From the NCBI GenBank assembly GCA_937958625.1, contig CALGNO010000061.1:1-55385 (forward strand): a stretch of DNA of 55,385 nt, in the 5' to 3' direction. Origin of the DNA: an uncultured Neomegalonema sp. GTDB lineage: Bacteria; Pseudomonadota; Alphaproteobacteria; Rhodobacterales; Rhodobacteraceae. The stretch's first letter is position 1, and every line of letters begins with the position of its first letter. The translations under genes and the position numbers were made by a program. The notes under the pieces were generated by a model that saw nothing but the letters and a program-made list of their open reading frames with translations, searched no databases and was not told where the DNA came from. This document shows, one piece after another, positions 7,836-16,534 of the stretch.

Positions 7836-9329
7836 GTGAACGAGCAGATCCCCTTCGCAGGCGACGCCGAAACCTCGGTCCGCGCCCTGCCGAATAATAT
7901 CGAGGCCGAGCAGGCTGTGCTGGGCGCGCTGTTGGTTAATAACGAGGTCTATGACCGGCTCGCAGCCTTCCTGCTGCCGCAGCATTTCTATGACCCGGTG
8001 CATGGCCGTATTTACGAGATTGCAGGCCAGCGGATTACCAAGGGCCAGATTGCAACGCCGATCACGCTCAAGCCGGTTTTCGCCGATGACGAGGCCCTCG
8101 CACCGCTGGGCGGGGCCGCTTACCTGCTGCGTCTGGCCGATGCGGCGATTTCGGTCTTTAATGTGCTGGATTACGGGCGGCAGGTTTACGACATGTCGGT
8201 GCGCCGCGACCTGATCCACCTCGGCGAAGACATTGCGGATGGGGCAGGGGATTTCCTGACCGATGCCGATGCCGCCGACCAGATTGCCGAGGCCGAGTCC
8301 CGGCTCTATTCGCTGGCTGAAAAAGGCCGGTTCGAGGGCGGGTTCCAGACCTTTGCCCGCTCGGTCAAGACGGCGGTGGAGATGGCCAATGCCGCCTACC
8401 AGCGCGATGGCAAGCTTGCGGGGCTGTCCACGGGGTTGCGTGATCTCGATACCAAGCTGGGGGGGCTGCACCGGTCTGACCTGCTGATTCTCGCGGGTCG
8501 TCCGTCGATGGGAAAAACCGCGCTGGCCACCAATATCGCCTTCAACGTCGCCAAAGCCTATAAACAAGGCGAGCGCAGCGATGGCAGTTTCGGCACCATA
8601 GACGGCGGCGCGGTGGGCTTTTATTCGCTGGAAATGTCCGCCGAACAGCTCGCGACCCGTATTCTGGCCGAGCAATGCGAGATTTCTTCCGAACTGATCC
8701 GCAAGGGCGAGCTGGAAGAGGCGCAGTTCCAGAAATTCGTCGAGGTCGCGCGGGTGCTGGAGACGAAGCCGCTGTTCATCGACGACACTCCGGCCCTGTC
8801 CATCGGTCAGCTTGCCGCCCGTGCGCGGCGGTTGAAGCGCCAGCAAGGACTTGACCTGCTGGTGGTCGATTACCTGCAACTCGTGTCCGGCGATGGCGGC
8901 GCGCGGGGTAACGAGAACCGGGTGCAGGAGGTCTCCGCGATTACCCGTGGCTTGAAGGCCATCGCGAAAGAGCTTGATATTCCAGTGCTTGCGCTGTCCC
9001 AGCTCTCGCGCCGGGTCGAAGACCGCGAAGACAAGCGCCCGCAATTGTCGGACCTGCGCGAATCCGGCTCGATTGAGCAGGACGCCGATGTCGTGATGTT
9101 CGTCTACCGTGAGGAATACTACCTCTCGCGCACCGAACCGCGCGAAGGCACCCAAGAGCATCTGGAATGGCAACAGGCGATGGACGCGGTCCACAATGTC
9201 GGCGAGGTCGTGATCGGCAAACAGCGCCACGGCCCCATCGGTATCGAAAAACTGCAATTCGAGCCACGCTTTACCCGGTTCAGCGACCTCGCGAATCCCG
9301 AACGCTTCGCCCCGGCGACATTCGAGTGA
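7836..9329 (+). CDS. dnaB: Replicative DNA helicase DnaB
   Basis: Hexameric 5'-3' helicase of the chromosomal replisome. It is 497 residues with the N-terminal DnaB domain (about 20-125) followed by the RecA-like ATPase. Walker A is GRPSMGKTAL (221-230), Walker B is DLLVVDYLQL, and the conserved LSQLSRRVEDREDKRPQLSD and ESGSIEQDADVVMF blocks follow. No intein is present. The GTG at 7836 was chosen because MNEQIPFAGD precedes the conserved LPNNIEAEQAVLGALL at the expected distance; an earlier in-frame start at 7788 adds 16 unlikely residues. It heads a long plus-strand run, separated from alr by the palindromic repeat. Confidence 0.97.
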   Translation: MNEQIPFAGDAETSVRALPNNIEAEQAVLGALLVNNEVYDRLAAFLLPQHFYDPVHGRIYEIAGQRITKGQIATPITLKPVFADDEALAPLGGAAYLLRLADAAISVFNVLDYGRQVYDMSVRRDLIHLGEDIADGAGDFLTDADAADQIAEAESRLYSLAEKGRFEGGFQTFARSVKTAVEMANAAYQRDGKLAGLSTGLRDLDTKLGGLHRSDLLILAGRPSMGKTALATNIAFNVAKAYKQGERSDGSFGTIDGGAVGFYSLEMSAEQLATRILAEQCEISSELIRKGELEEAQFQKFVEVARVLETKPLFIDDTPALSIGQLAARARRLKRQQGLDLLVVDYLQLVSGDGGARGNENRVQEVSAITRGLKAIAKELDIPVLALSQLSRRVEDREDKRPQLSDLRESGSIEQDADVVMFVYREEYYLSRTEPREGTQEHLEWQQAMDAVHNVGEVVIGKQRHGPIGIEKLQFEPRFTRFSDLANPERFAPATFE

Positions 9330-9403
9330 TCGCGCATTTGGATGTTGTCCAATTTCGCCGTCGTCACCCTCGGCCTTGACCCGAGGGTCCCTCGACGCGG
9401 GGA

Positions 9404-9530
9404 GATTCTCGCGTTTAGAGCGTTTCAGGTTTACATAGAAACATGTGCATCGAAAGGCGCGTTCGAGCCGAAGGCGAGAGGCAGCGGCTTTCGATTCCGC
9501 ATAAACCTGAACGTCTCTAGCGCGAGAATG
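9404..9530. repeat. Palindromic dispersed repeat, copy A
   Basis: Between dnaB and alr the outer arms, about 30 bases each (9404-9433 and 9502-9530), are near-perfect reverse complements (GCG-TTTAGAGCG-TTTCAGGTTTA against TAAACCTGAACG-TCTCTAGCGC). A second dyad (ATCGAAA against TTTCGAT) lies inside, so the element folds into a long branched hairpin. The 53-base segment 9468-9520 recurs nearly intact at 45126-45178, 35 kb away. It resembles a REP/MITE-like alphaproteobacterial intergenic repeat; no transposase is associated. Confidence 0.85.
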
Positions 9531-9538
9531 ACGGTACG

Positions 9539-10594
9539 ATGACCCAACCCCTCCTGACCATCGACCTTGGTGCCATCGTCGATAACTGGCGGGCGCTCGA
9601 TGCGTTGTCTGGCGGTGCCGAAACGGCGGCGGCGGTCAAGGCCGATGGCTATGGCTGCGGTGCTGCCGAGGTTGTAGCGGCGCTTCGCTCTGCGGGGTGC
9701 CGGACTTTCTTTGTCGCAACGGTGGAGGAGGGCGTGCGCCTGCGCGTGGCCCTTGCCGATGGCGAGGTGCACATCCTCAATGGAATCGCGGATCGCGACG
9801 ATGCCCGCGCCTGCATCGACAATGCCCTTCACCCATGCCTCAATCATAGGGGACAGATCGAGCTGTGGCAGGCGATGGCGGGCGGCGGCTGTACTTTGCA
9901 AATCGAGAGCGGCATGGCGCGGCTCGGGCTGCCCCAGGCCGAGGTCGAGGCTCTATCGCCGGGTCTGGAGGTCCGCCTCGTCATGTCGCATCTTGCCTGC
10001 GCCGATGACGGCCCGTCCAATCCGGCGAATCGCGTTCAACGCGCGCAGTTCACGGAAGGCGCGATGCGATTGCGGTCGCACTTCCCCGCCGCGCGGCTGA
10101 GTCTGGCGGCAACGGGGGGCACTTTGCTGGGCGCGGAGTATCACTTCGACATGGTGCGGTGTGGCATCGGCATCTATGGCGGGATGCCCTTCGCCGACGC
10201 CGCGCCCGTGGTGACGCTGACCGCCCCGATCCTGCAACTGCGCGAGATTCCAGCCGGTCAGTCCGTCGGCTATGGTTGGACATGGACCGCCGAACGCCCC
10301 TCGCGGCTTGCGACGCTGCCGGTGGGCTATGCAGACGGGGTGCATCGGGCGCTGTCGAATCGGGCGACATTCTATATCGACGGCAAACCGGCCCCGATGG
10401 CGGGGCGGGTCAGCATGGACCTCGTCACACTCGATGTGACGGATCATCCGCAAGTGCAGGTCGGCGATCCGGTTGAAATCCTCGGCCCGCATCAGAGCGT
10501 CGATGATCTGGCGCGGGCGGCGGGGACAATCGGCTACGAAATCCTCACATCCCTTGGCCATCGCTACACAAGGCGCTATACGAACGCCCAGTGA
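9539..10594 (+). CDS. alr: Alanine racemase
   Basis: PLP enzyme interconverting L- and D-alanine for peptidoglycan synthesis (cytosol). It is 351 residues, normal length. The PLP Schiff-base Lys34 lies in AAVKADGYGCGA near the N-terminus of the TIM barrel. The C-terminal beta domain carries SVGYGWTW, the LPVGYADGVHR segment, and GRVSMDLVTLDVTD, all typical of Alr. It starts right after the palindromic repeat, is downstream of dnaB and is followed by an Mla-type permease. The dnaB-alr-permease order is common in Rhodobacteraceae. Biosynthetic rather than catabolic use is inferred from this context. Confidence 0.95.
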   Translation: MTQPLLTIDLGAIVDNWRALDALSGGAETAAAVKADGYGCGAAEVVAALRSAGCRTFFVATVEEGVRLRVALADGEVHILNGIADRDDARACIDNALHPCLNHRGQIELWQAMAGGGCTLQIESGMARLGLPQAEVEALSPGLEVRLVMSHLACADDGPSNPANRVQRAQFTEGAMRLRSHFPAARLSLAATGGTLLGAEYHFDMVRCGIGIYGGMPFADAAPVVTLTAPILQLREIPAGQSVGYGWTWTAERPSRLATLPVGYADGVHRALSNRATFYIDGKPAPMAGRVSMDLVTLDVTDHPQVQVGDPVEILGPHQSVDDLARAAGTIGYEILTSLGHRYTRRYTNAQ

Positions 10595-10640
10595 TGCCGT
10601 TTCGGGGATTCCGGGGCAGGCTATAGCGCAAGGAGGCCGC

Positions 10641-11435
10641 GTGGCCGCACTCTCCGTTCTTCACGGCTTCGTCGCGGGTGTCGGCGCTACCGTACTTGGG
10701 TTTTGTCAGGCCATAGGCGCTGTGACGCTGTTTGCCCTGCGCGGGTTGCTGGCGATAGTGACGCCGCCCTGGTATCCGCGCGAGCTGCTGCGCCAGATCA
10801 TGAAAATCGGCTATTACTCGCTTCCCGTCGTGGGATTGACGGCGGTGGCGACCGGCGGCGTGCTGGCCCTGCAAATCTACATCGGCGGGTCGCGCTTCAA
10901 TGCCGAGAGCGTCGTGGCGTCGATTGTCGCCATCGGTATGGTGCGCGAGTTGGGGCCGGTGCTGGGCGGTCTAGTCGTTGCAGGCCGGGTTTCCGCCGCC
11001 ATTGCCGCCGAGATTGGCACCATGCGCGTGACCGAGCAAATCGACGCGCTGACGACGCTCTCCACCAATCCGTTCAAGTACTTGGTTGCCCCGCGCCTGT
11101 TGGCCGGTGTGCTGACGATGCCGATACTGGTCGCGGTGGCTGATACCATCGGGATCATGGGCGGCTGGCTCGTGGGGGCAAACCGGCTGGGCTTTAACCC
11201 GGAGACCTATATCCGCAATACCGTCGATTTCCTGACCTTTGGCGACATTGCTTCGGGTCTGGTGAAGGCCGCTGTCTTCGGGTTCATCATCACGCTGATG
11301 GGGTGCTTCCACGGCTATAATTCAGGCCGGGGCGCGCAGGGCGTGGGGCGGGCGACGACCAATGCTGTGGTGTCGGCTATGGTCCTGATCCTCGCCTTCG
11401 ATTACCTGCTCACTGAACTGTTCTTTTCGACATGA
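10641..11435 (+). CDS. mlaE: MlaE-type ABC transporter permease
   Basis: A 264-residue inner-membrane permease of the MlaE/Ttg2B/YrbE family, the membrane component of phospholipid-transport ABC systems that maintain outer-membrane asymmetry. Family blocks include VRELGPVLGGLVVAGRVSAAIAAEIGTM, EQIDAL, NPFKYLVAPRLLAGVLTMPIL and the C-terminal GCFHGYNSGRGAQGVGRATT; about five membrane segments are visible. The start is GTG at 10641, with AAGGAGG at 10630-10636; frames open further upstream overlap alr and lack a ribosome site. Its stop overlaps the ATPase ATG (ATGA). No MlaD/MlaC/MlaB partner is present in the window. Confidence 0.92.
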   Translation: MAALSVLHGFVAGVGATVLGFCQAIGAVTLFALRGLLAIVTPPWYPRELLRQIMKIGYYSLPVVGLTAVATGGVLALQIYIGGSRFNAESVVASIVAIGMVRELGPVLGGLVVAGRVSAAIAAEIGTMRVTEQIDALTTLSTNPFKYLVAPRLLAGVLTMPILVAVADTIGIMGGWLVGANRLGFNPETYIRNTVDFLTFGDIASGLVKAAVFGFIITLMGCFHGYNSGRGAQGVGRATTNAVVSAMVLILAFDYLLTELFFST

Positions 11436-12181
11436 GTACCCCCAAGATCGAAATGCAAGACGTCCACAAGCGGTTCGGGTCCAACCGGGTACTGCGCGGG
11501 GTCGATCTGTCGGTCGCGCCGTCGGAATCCATGGTCATCATTGGCGGATCGGGAACGGGCAAGTCGGTGACCATCAAGTCGGTGCTCGGCCTCGTCACCC
11601 CCGACAAGGGCAGCGTGCTGGTCGATGGCAAGGACGTGCGCAAATGGAAGCGCGAGACCCTGCTCGACAAGTTCGGGATGCTGTTTCAGGGCGGCGCGCT
11701 GTTCGATTCCCTGAAAGTCTGGGAAAATGTCGCGTTCCGTGCGCTGCGCAGCAAATCCACCGAAGAGTGCCGCGAATTGGCCATCGAAAAGCTGCGCCGC
11801 GTCGGCCTCAAGCCCGAAACCGCTGATCAACTTCCCGCCGAATTGTCCGGCGGGATGCAAAAGCGTGTCGGCCTTGCCCGGGCCATTGCGACCTCGCCCG
11901 AGATCATCTTTTTCGACGAGCCGACCACGGGCCTCGACCCGATCATGTCCGACGTTATCAACGACCTGATCCGCGAGCTGGTGGTCGAGCTGAAATGCAC
12001 GGCCATGACCATCACCCACGATATGACCAGCGTCCGCAAGATCGCCGACAGGGTCGCCATGCTCCACGACGGCGTGATCCAGTGGACCGGGCCGGTCGGT
12101 GATATGGACGCCTCCGGCAATCCCTATGTCGAGCAATTCATCAATGGCCGCGCGGATGGCCCCATCGAGGCAGTGCGCTAA
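11432..12181 (+). CDS. mlaF: MlaF-type ABC transporter ATPase
   Basis: A 249-residue ATPase paired with the preceding permease. Walker A is GGSGTGKSV (about 38-46), the signature is LSGGMQKRVGLARAIA, Walker B is IIFFDEPTTGLDP, and the H-loop His lies in TITHDMTSV. The close match to MlaF/Ttg2A, including the M in the signature and FGMLFQGGALFDSL, favours lipid transport over a generic importer. It is translationally coupled on both sides: ATGA with mlaE, and TAATG with the next membrane protein. Cytosolic face of the inner membrane. Confidence 0.95.
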   Translation: MSTPKIEMQDVHKRFGSNRVLRGVDLSVAPSESMVIIGGSGTGKSVTIKSVLGLVTPDKGSVLVDGKDVRKWKRETLLDKFGMLFQGGALFDSLKVWENVAFRALRSKSTEECRELAIEKLRRVGLKPETADQLPAELSGGMQKRVGLARAIATSPEIIFFDEPTTGLDPIMSDVINDLIRELVVELKCTAMTITHDMTSVRKIADRVAMLHDGVIQWTGPVGDMDASGNPYVEQFINGRADGPIEAVR

Positions 12182-12552
12182 TGGCTGATCTTCTCGATCT
12201 GTTACTGGGCTTTACCTACATCCATATCGGCATTGTCGGCACGCTGGTGATTGTGCTGGCCTGCATCGTCAGTCTCGTGGTGTGGCTTGGCCGCGGAAAG
12301 GTGCTGCACGCCCTACCGAGCCTTGCCATCGTCACGGTGGTTCCGGCATCGATGTTGGGGATTATCCCGATGCCTGACGGCTTGCTGGCCCCGCTGGCGC
12401 TCAGTGCGGCGATCGTCGCCCTTTATATGCATGTGCGCTATCTCGCGGAAGGCAGTCTGATCGACAAGTTGATTGCGATTGCGCTGGCGGTGGCCATCGC
12501 GGCGATCCTGATTGCCTATATCCTCGGCTCGTTGAAAAGCGCCCCCGCCTGA
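12181..12552 (+). CDS. Small multi-pass membrane protein, unknown
   Basis: A 123-residue, very hydrophobic protein with about four membrane helices (roughly 14-36, 44-60, 64-82 and 94-115). The ATG shares its first base with the mlaF stop codon (TAATG), so it is probably translated with the transporter, and the PqiA-like gene follows 3 bases after its stop. I do not recognise a named family. Its position between an Mla-type ATPase and a paraquat-inducible protein A homologue suggests an envelope or lipid-transport-associated role; that is inference from context only. Confidence 0.75.
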   Translation: MADLLDLLLGFTYIHIGIVGTLVIVLACIVSLVVWLGRGKVLHALPSLAIVTVVPASMLGIIPMPDGLLAPLALSAAIVALYMHVRYLAEGSLIDKLIAIALAVAIAAILIAYILGSLKSAPA

Positions 12553-12555
12553 ACC

Positions 12556-13020
12556 ATGCTGCTGGCAAGGATCGTGACCGTGCTGTTGTTGATGCTGTTT
12601 CCGGTCGCATGGCTTGCACCGCTGGCCGAGGCGGGGTTCGCAATGCCGATTTTCGGCGGCACGGAAATCTCGATCATCAGCGGCGTTATCGAATTGGCAC
12701 GCAGTGATATTTTCCTGTGTGCCGTGGTCGGTATCTTCGCCATCCTCATCCCCTACATGAAGACGATCCTTTTGATCGGGATACAGTTCGGCCAGTTGGG
12801 TAACCCCGAAAGATGGGTGAAAATCCTTGGTCATATCGGCAAGCTGTCGATGGCCGATGTGTTTCTGATTGCGATGTATGTGGTCTTGATCAAGGGCGTC
12901 GGGATTGGTGATATCATCATCAATTGGGGGCTGTATCTCTTTACGGCTCTTGTGCTTTTGTCGATCTGGGCAACCTGGATGACGGAGCGGGCACTGCGGC
13001 GGGAGATGGCGAATGGCTAA
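12556..13020 (+). CDS. Paraquat-inducible protein A-like membrane protein
   Basis: A 154-residue protein matching one PqiA repeat. It has an N-terminal helix, a periplasmic stretch, and then three further helices with the family hallmark GKLSMADVFLIAMYVVLIKG. Full-length PqiA proteins carry two such domains and an N-terminal zinc ribbon; this one is a single, ribbon-less unit, which is common in alphaproteobacteria. PqiA works with MCE proteins in inter-membrane lipid transport, which fits the adjacent MlaE/MlaF genes, although no MCE protein is in the window. Its 3' end overlaps the radA start by 8 bases. Confidence 0.9.
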   Translation: MLLARIVTVLLLMLFPVAWLAPLAEAGFAMPIFGGTEISIISGVIELARSDIFLCAVVGIFAILIPYMKTILLIGIQFGQLGNPERWVKILGHIGKLSMADVFLIAMYVVLIKGVGIGDIIINWGLYLFTALVLLSIWATWMTERALRREMANG

Positions 13021-14383
13021 GGCATCGACCCAGTATGTCTGCCAGTCCTGCGGCGCGGTGCATCGCAAGTGGAACGGCCAGTGCAGCGATTGCGGCGGGT
13101 GGAATACGTTGGCTGAGGAGAGCGGTCTGACCGCCTCCGGCCCCGCGTCCAAATCGCTGGGTGCCGCGCGCGGGCGCAAGGTGGAATTGTCGCCGCTGTC
13201 GGGTTCCGAACCGGTCCCCCCGCGCTTGTCGAGCGGGATTGCCGAGTTCGACCGTGTCCTCGGCGGCGGGCTGGCGCGCGGGGCGGCGATTCTGGTCGGC
13301 GGTGATCCGGGGATCGGCAAATCGACGCTCCTGCTGCAAGCTGTCGCGGGCTTCGCGGCGCAAGCAGCCAAGTCGATCTATGTTTCGGGCGAGGAGGCAC
13401 GCGGCCAGATCAGGCACCGCGCCGAGCGTCTCGGCCTCGCCGATGCCCCGGTTTTGCTGGCGTCGGAGACCAGCCTTCGCGATATTCTGACAACCCTCGA
13501 CAGCGAAAAGCCCGACCTCGTCGTGATCGATTCGATCCAGACGATGTGGTCCGACGCGGTCGAGAGCGCCCCCGGTTCCGTCTCGCAAGTCCGTGCCTGC
13601 GCCCATGAGCTGACCAGCTTTGCCAAACGCAAGGATGTCGCCGTGCTTCTGGTCGGTCACGTGACCAAGGACGGCCAGATTGCCGGTCCGCGCGTGGTCG
13701 AGCATATGGTCGATACCGTGCTTTATTTCGAGGGCGAGCGCGGGCATCAGTTCCGCATCCTGCGTACGGTCAAAAACCGCTTTGGTCCGGCGGACGAAAT
13801 CGGCGTTTTCGAGATGACCGGCGCTGGCTTGCGCGAGGTGAAGAACCCCAGCGCGCTGTTCCTTGGCGACCGAGACGAGCGTGCGCCGGGGTCGGTCGTC
13901 TTTGCCGGAATCGAGGGAACGCGGCCTGTTCTTGTTGAAATTCAGGCGCTTGTCGCACCATCTTCTCTCGGCACATCGCGCCGGGCCGTGGTCGGCTGGG
14001 ATACCGGCAGGCTGTCGATGGTCCTGGCGGTGCTGGAGGCCCGGTGCGGTCTGGCGCTGGGGGCGTATGACGTCTACCTCAATGTCGCGGGAGGACTGCG
14101 CATTAGCGAGCCTGCCGCTGATCTGGCAGTAGCGGCGGCGCTCATATCCAGTTACAAGGACCACGCTGCGCCGCCTCGCGCCGCCATGTATGGAGAAATC
14201 AGCCTGTCAGGAGCGATAAGGCCCGTGGCCCAAGCCGAAGCGCGTATGAGAGAAGCGCAGAAACTTGGTTTTGACACGGTCTTTGCACCTAAACGGGCGA
14301 AGTCGGACGAGGCAACGGCTGATCATGGGGTACACGTGGAAACCTACGACGAACTCAGCGAGTTGATCGCGCGGTTCGACTGA
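13013..14383 (+). CDS. radA: DNA repair protein RadA
   Basis: RecA-like branch-migration helicase for homologous recombination. It is 456 residues. The N-terminal zinc ribbon has Cys10, 13, 24 and 27 (VCQSCG and CSDCGGW). The ATPase follows, with Walker A GGDPGIGKST (about 97-106) and Walker B LVVIDSIQTM. The RadA-specific KNRFG motif is present (TVKNRFGPADEIGVFEM). The C-terminal third is the Lon-like domain with SLSGAIRPVAQAEARMREA. It overlaps the PqiA-like gene by 8 bases and is 15 bases from cvpA, so it is part of the long plus-strand transcription unit. Confidence 0.97.
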   Translation: MAKASTQYVCQSCGAVHRKWNGQCSDCGGWNTLAEESGLTASGPASKSLGAARGRKVELSPLSGSEPVPPRLSSGIAEFDRVLGGGLARGAAILVGGDPGIGKSTLLLQAVAGFAAQAAKSIYVSGEEARGQIRHRAERLGLADAPVLLASETSLRDILTTLDSEKPDLVVIDSIQTMWSDAVESAPGSVSQVRACAHELTSFAKRKDVAVLLVGHVTKDGQIAGPRVVEHMVDTVLYFEGERGHQFRILRTVKNRFGPADEIGVFEMTGAGLREVKNPSALFLGDRDERAPGSVVFAGIEGTRPVLVEIQALVAPSSLGTSRRAVVGWDTGRLSMVLAVLEARCGLALGAYDVYLNVAGGLRISEPAADLAVAAALISSYKDHAAPPRAAMYGEISLSGAIRPVAQAEARMREAQKLGFDTVFAPKRAKSDEATADHGVHVETYDELSELIARFD

Positions 14384-14398
14384 ACGGGAAATAGACTG

Positions 14399-15007
14399 AT
14401 GGAACTGACCCCCACAATCGTGGACATAGCCGTTTTCGGCGTGATCCTGCTATCGGCAATCTTCGCCTATGCGCGCGGTCTGGCGCGCGAGAGCATGACG
14501 CTGCTGGTCTGGATCGGTGCGGCGCTGGCGGCGCTGAAATTCTATCCTCGCGTTGTGCCCTTTATCGATGAAGTGGCCAATCTGGGCGAGTGGACGAAAT
14601 GGGCCGCGCTGGCTGCGGCTTTTGTCGCCGCGCTGATCCTGCTCACGATCGTCGGGTCGTTCATCACGCGGATTATCGCCAACTCCCCCCTGCGCGCCAT
14701 CGACAAGGGGCTGGGCTTTTTGTTCGGCGCGGCGCGCGGTATTGCGTTGCTGGCGGTGGTCTGGATCGGCTATCAGCAACTCGTGGAACCTGAATATTCA
14801 TCACCCGCCATTGACGAATCCAAGGGCGGCCAGTTGGTTCAGGATGCCGCGAATTACCTGGTGACGTTCGTCCCCGACGAGATGCCGCCCTACCTCGCCG
14901 ACGCCTATCAGGACTTTATGGGCCGGGAGATTGGCGGTGTTGTGCCAACCGGTACGGAAGACCCCGCGCAGAACGCGCCCCGCCTACGCGATACGACCAG
15001 CGGCTGA
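14399..15007 (+). CDS. cvpA: CvpA family membrane protein
   Basis: A 202-residue protein with four N-terminal membrane helices (within residues 1-130) and a hydrophilic C-terminal tail (about 145-202). The opening block (VDIAVFGVILLSAIFAYARGLARESM) and the third-helix region (RAIDKGLGFLFGAARGIALLAVV) match CvpA, named for colicin V production in E. coli; its molecular role is poorly defined. It lies directly upstream of purF, the same arrangement as in E. coli, and 15 bases after radA. Cotranscription with purF is likely given the 12-base gap. Confidence 0.93.
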   Translation: MELTPTIVDIAVFGVILLSAIFAYARGLARESMTLLVWIGAALAALKFYPRVVPFIDEVANLGEWTKWAALAAAFVAALILLTIVGSFITRIIANSPLRAIDKGLGFLFGAARGIALLAVVWIGYQQLVEPEYSSPAIDESKGGQLVQDAANYLVTFVPDEMPPYLADAYQDFMGREIGGVVPTGTEDPAQNAPRLRDTTSG

Positions 15008-15019
15008 GGAGGCCTGCCA

Positions 15020-16531
15020 GTGACCCCGTGGGACGATGACAAGCTGCACGAGGAATGTGGTGTCTTTGGCGTTTACGGTGCCGAGGCGGGCGATGCCTCG
15101 GCCCTCGTCGCCCTCGGGCTTCATGCTTTGCAGCATCGCGGACAGGAAGCAGCGGGGATTTGCTCGTTCGATGCGGAGATACCGCAGTTCTTTACCGAGC
15201 GGCGCATCGGTCTGGTCCGCGATACCTTCACGTCGAAAAAGGCACTGGAACGGCTGCCCGGCAAGAATGCCATCGGCCATAACCGCTATTCGACCGCAGG
15301 CGGCAAGGGCATGACGGCCCTGCGCGACGTGCAGCCGATCTTTGCCGAGTTCGAACCCGGCGGCTGTGCCATCGCTCATAACGGCAATATCACCAACGCC
15401 GCCGCGCTGAAGCGTGATCTGGTCCAGCGCGGGTCGATCTTTCAATCCTCGTCCGATACCGAGTGCATCGTCCACCTGATGGCCCGCTCGATGCAGCGCG
15501 GCATCATGGATCGGATGAAAGAGGCCCTGCGCGCGGTGCAGGGGGCCTTCTCCATCGTTGCGATGACCCGGACGAAGATGATCGGCGTCCGCGACCCGCG
15601 CGGCGTTCGCCCTCTGGTTCTGGGTAAATTCGGCGAGGCGCATGTGCTGGCCTCGGAAACCTGCGCGCTCGATATTATCGGTGCCGATTACGTCCGCGAT
15701 ATCGAGCCGGGCGAGATGGTGATGATCTCCGAAAACGGCGTCGAGAGCTTTCGCCCCTTCGAGGAAAAACCGAGCCGGTTCTGCATTTTCGAATACGTCT
15801 ATTTCTCGCGCCCGGACAGCCGTCAGGGCGGCCTGAGCGTCTATGATACCCGCCACGACATCGGCGTCGAACTCGCGCGCGAGGCGCCGGTGGAGGCTGA
15901 TGTGGTGGTGCCTGTGCCCGATAGCGGCACCCCGGCGGCCATCGGATTCTCGCAGGAAAGCGGCATTCCCTTCGCCTTCGGCGTGATCCGCAATCAGTAC
16001 ACGGGCCGCACCTTTATCGAGCCGACCGACCACATCCGAAATCTCGGCGTAAAGCTGAAGCTGAATGTCAATCGCTCGATCGTACAGGGCAAGCGGGTTG
16101 TCTTGGTGGACGATTCAGTGGTGCGCGGCACGACCTCGATCAAGATCATGCAGATGGTGCGCGATGCCGGGGCGAAGGAAGTGCATTTCCGCATCGCCTC
16201 GCCGCCGACCGCATGGCCGTGCTTTTATGGCGTGGATACGCCCCAGCGCAGCAAACTGCTCGCCTCGCGCATGACGGTCGAGGAAATGCGTGATCATATC
16301 GGTGTGGACAGTCTGGCCTTCGTGTCGACCGACGGCCTCTATCGCGCGTGCGGCGAGCCGGGACGCAGCGATGCGCGTCCCCAGTTCTGCGATGCGTGCT
16401 TTACCGGCCAATATCCGGTCAGCCCCGCCGATGCGATCGAGACCGGCGCGTTGCTTCGTTCAGAAGGCCAGCTTGGCGAAGCGCCGCTGCCCCAGGGCAC
16501 AGCAAAGGCGCAGTCGGCGCTGGTGAAATAA
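15020..16531 (+). CDS. purF: Amidophosphoribosyltransferase PurF
   Basis: First committed step of de novo purine synthesis: PRPP plus glutamine to phosphoribosylamine. It is 503 residues. The N-terminal nucleophile Cys follows a 12-residue propeptide (MTPWDDDKLHEE then CGVFGVYG), so processing is needed for glutaminase activity. Other hallmarks are GHNRYSTAGG, DSGTPAAIGF, and the PRPP-binding loop VVLVDDSVVRGTTS. The GTG at 15020 has GAGGAGG at 15006-15012. It ends 3 bases from the convergent DUF2147 gene. No iron-sulphur Cys cluster was assigned with certainty, although a CxxxC-rich tail (CGEPGR, CDACF) is present. Confidence 0.96.
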   Translation: MTPWDDDKLHEECGVFGVYGAEAGDASALVALGLHALQHRGQEAAGICSFDAEIPQFFTERRIGLVRDTFTSKKALERLPGKNAIGHNRYSTAGGKGMTALRDVQPIFAEFEPGGCAIAHNGNITNAAALKRDLVQRGSIFQSSSDTECIVHLMARSMQRGIMDRMKEALRAVQGAFSIVAMTRTKMIGVRDPRGVRPLVLGKFGEAHVLASETCALDIIGADYVRDIEPGEMVMISENGVESFRPFEEKPSRFCIFEYVYFSRPDSRQGGLSVYDTRHDIGVELAREAPVEADVVVPVPDSGTPAAIGFSQESGIPFAFGVIRNQYTGRTFIEPTDHIRNLGVKLKLNVNRSIVQGKRVVLVDDSVVRGTTSIKIMQMVRDAGAKEVHFRIASPPTAWPCFYGVDTPQRSKLLASRMTVEEMRDHIGVDSLAFVSTDGLYRACGEPGRSDARPQFCDACFTGQYPVSPADAIETGALLRSEGQLGEAPLPQGTAKAQSALVK

Positions 16532-16534
16532 CCG

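Noticed and set aside
7776-9257. Long open frame (493 codons) on the minus strand opposite dnaB
   Set aside because: It is the antisense shadow of a strongly conserved gene in high-GC DNA; no domain, ribosome site or neighbour supports it.
9404-9530. CRISPR or attachment-site reading of the repeats at 9.4 kb and 45.1 kb
   Set aside because: Only two copies far apart, with internal palindromes and no spacers, cas genes or integrase.
15020-16531. Iron-sulphur form of PurF
   Set aside because: C-terminal Cys residues exist, but their spacing could not be matched to the cluster ligands with confidence, so this is left open.
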